Shown here piece by piece: positions 62,410-64,000 of a stretch of DNA of 64,000 nucleotides (position 1 is its first letter; every line of letters starts with the position of its first letter). The notes beneath the pieces were generated by a model, which made no database searches, was not told the origin of the DNA, and saw nothing but the letters and a program-made list of their open reading frames with translations. Position numbers and translations under genes: made by a program. The DNA is from Strigamia acuminata (lineage: Eukaryota; Arthropoda; Chilopoda; Geophilomorpha; Linotaeniidae), in NCBI GenBank assembly GCA_949358305.1, contig OX442314.1:5273087-5337086 (forward strand), written 5' to 3'.

Positions 62410-63026
62410 TGTGAAAACTGGCGTTTTACTCCAGGTTCACATTCCCTTTAATGTGTTGATTTTATTTAATATTTGTGTATTTTATTTCCTTTGATTCTAC
62501 ATTTAACATTTGTGTATTTTTATTTGTTTTGATGTAATATTCAGTGTCATTTGCTCATTTATATTTCATTTATATTTGCTGACCTTGCATTTAGTGTTGT
62601 ATGGTTTATCCAATTATTCTAGTGTTTTAATGTCGTTTATTTGATTTTATATACTCCTTTTAATGTTCCATTGTTTTATTATTCTGTAAAACTCAATTTA
62701 ATATTTTGTATTCAATTTTAACATGTTTATCTTTCACATTTAGTGTCATTAACCTTTTATTTAAAGAGGGTTAGATTATTGTCACATGACCTGGCTTCAG
62801 CTCTCCTTCTAGGAATGCAGCTGAAGCCAATTATCGGATTAGTGGTGCTCCAATAGGAGCGGTTTTGTATATATCTTTTTGAAGACAATAAAGTTTAACC
62901 CCAGTGAGTGTACAAAATTCATATTGGCAACACGTCTCTTTATTTCAACTTGCAACATATTTTCAAACACATTACAAAGAAGCCAGAGACTTTAAGAAGA
63001 CCAACTAAAAGCGATTGGAATCTACA
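62410..63026 (+). repeat. 5' LTR of the second BEL/Pao element
   Basis: 617 bp, TGTGAAAACTGG...GGAATCTACA. It contains AATAAAG near 62887. Homologous to the inverted solo LTR at 60059-60657. Confidence 0.85.
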
Positions 63027-63029
63027 TTT

Positions 63030-63047
63030 TGGTGCCGAAACCCGGGA
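63030..63047 (+). promoter_or_regulatory. Primer-binding site of the second BEL/Pao element
   Basis: TGGTGCCGAAACCCGGGA, three bases after the LTR end; the same 18-mer as in the other BEL and the deleted Gypsy-like element. Confidence 0.85.
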
Positions 63048-63071
63048 GTACCCCAAACTGCAAGTAAAAAA

Positions 63072-64000
63072 ATGCCTCCGAAATTTGAATTGAAAAGAAG
63101 GGCCTTGACCACAGCCATCCAGGCTGCAGAGACATTAATGGCCGCCATTACAACTGCCTTTGCTGGCGTGCCGGTGGTGACCAAAGACGTGCTCAGCATC
63201 TGGACAGATCAACTGGCGGGCAAAATGCTCCGCGTTACAAAAGCCAGTGATTTGGCCATGGACTTGGCAAAAAGTGACCTTGAGGTGGACGAGGTGAGCA
63301 ACGCGATCGACGCCATAGAGGACCGCGCTGCATCAACTAGAGCCGCCATTATGACGTACACTGCTCGGAATTATCCAGTTCAGCCCGCTGTGCCTCAAAA
63401 TTTACCGCTACCATTGAATCCAACAATTAACAATTTTATAAAACGAAAACCGTTGGAAGTGCCAAAATTTGACGGTAGGCGGCCAGAGGATTGGAGTGGG
63501 TTCTGGAGAACATTTGCTTCACCTGCGCACGTATCTGCACGGGGACGCTTTGAATGACATCAAAGCGTTAGAAATAACAATACCAAATTACCTGGTCGCA
63601 ATTGATCGCTTAAAAAGAAAATACGGCGATAAAATTTTGTTGGAAAACCGATTCATAAATAATTTGTCTGTTTTACCTGCAGTGAAGGACGAGAAAGATC
63701 AAGCTGGGCTGCAGCGTTTGCATCGCCACGTCGAAATAAACATTGAAAATTTAAGCAATATCGACGTGAACCTCGAGGAGTACCAAAGAACACTGTTTCC
63801 CACGCTGGCCACGGCAATCCCACGAGCACTGATGCGTGAGTACGATCGAGAGAACGCTGCAGAACGATCGGTTCCCCGCCTCATGAAGTGGCTGCACGAT
63901 TTCGTGACGAAAGAAGCGCAATACGAAATGATGGCGAGACAATCAAAACAGACTGCATCACATCAAAAATCGAATGCGACTCCCGACGCCCCGAGCTTCA
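63072..64000 (+). pseudogene. BEL/Pao gag with frame break, truncated by the window end
   Basis: From MPPKFELKRRALTTA it is open to 63557, with the DUF1759 start LEVPKFDGRRPEDWSGFWRTF. There the frame changes: LRTYLHGDALNDIKALE and the rest of DUF1759 (RLKRKYGDKILLENRFINNL) continue in another frame to the window end. About 20 residues normally found between the two parts are missing, so a small deletion with frameshift near 63515-63530 has inactivated gag. Confidence 0.8.

Larger units (their letters stand above)
62410..64000 (+). mobile_element. Second BEL/Pao element, 5' part, running off the window
   Basis: LTR 62410-63026, primer site at 63030-63047 and gag from 63072. It is inserted in a 5' exon of the ISL2EU-type transposase; the five bases before it are CTGAA. 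The 3' part and second LTR are outside. Confidence 0.88.

Noticed and set aside
60614-62452. A 1.8-kb DNA transposon with inverted TAAAGGG ends and AT duplication
   Set aside because: The inverted sequences are inside two BEL LTRs of opposite orientation; the true boundaries with CCTCG and LTR ends explain them better.

Overview
This is animal nuclear DNA, most likely from an arthropod. It has spliced genes with GT-AG introns, a conserved metazoan gene (MEMO1), a short Gly/His/Tyr-rich secreted peptide gene, a DEG/ENaC channel gene, and dense BEL/Pao, Copia, Gypsy, hAT, Tc1/mariner and ISL2EU-type elements. Nothing in the sequence fixes the species; an insect or springtail is plausible. There are no bacterial features.

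Layout. 0.5-1.35 kb is a minisatellite, followed by a minus-strand secreted peptide gene (1359-1750). MEMO1 lies at 3191-7678 (+, nine exons, about 295 aa, apparently intact); its introns hold two MITEs and two low-complexity blocks. 10423-50793 (-) can be modelled as one DEG/ENaC gene of 11 exons and about 784 aa. It carries two complete channel domains in tandem, and all phases agree.

The intron between exons 10 and 9 of that gene was about 73 bp before insertions and is now 31.3 kb. It holds a nested stack, each layer bounded by a target-site duplication. A mariner MITE (TA) contains a BEL/Pao element (TAGAT), which contains a Copia element (CATTC), which contains a Gypsy element (AGAT). 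A full mariner element also sits inside the BEL integrase. The Gypsy element has gag, pol joined to gag by a likely -1 frameshift, a novel third ORF, and a 2786-bp internal tandem duplication. That duplication places a second integrase copy in frame behind the start of ORF3.

The other introns of the channel gene hold several hAT, pogo-like and hairpin MITEs and a lone LTR. 51.6-62.4 kb is an ISL2EU/Harbinger-type DNA transposon with two convergent genes, a SWIM/YqaJ nuclease (+) and a DDE transposase (-). Both are decayed and broken by LTR elements: a Gypsy-like element lacking reverse transcriptase (52657-59097), a solo BEL LTR (60059-60657), and a second BEL/Pao element starting at 62410 and running off the window.

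Only three host genes are supported: the secreted peptide, MEMO1 and the tandem DEG/ENaC gene. All exon models come from reading splice signals and frame. They lack transcript support.
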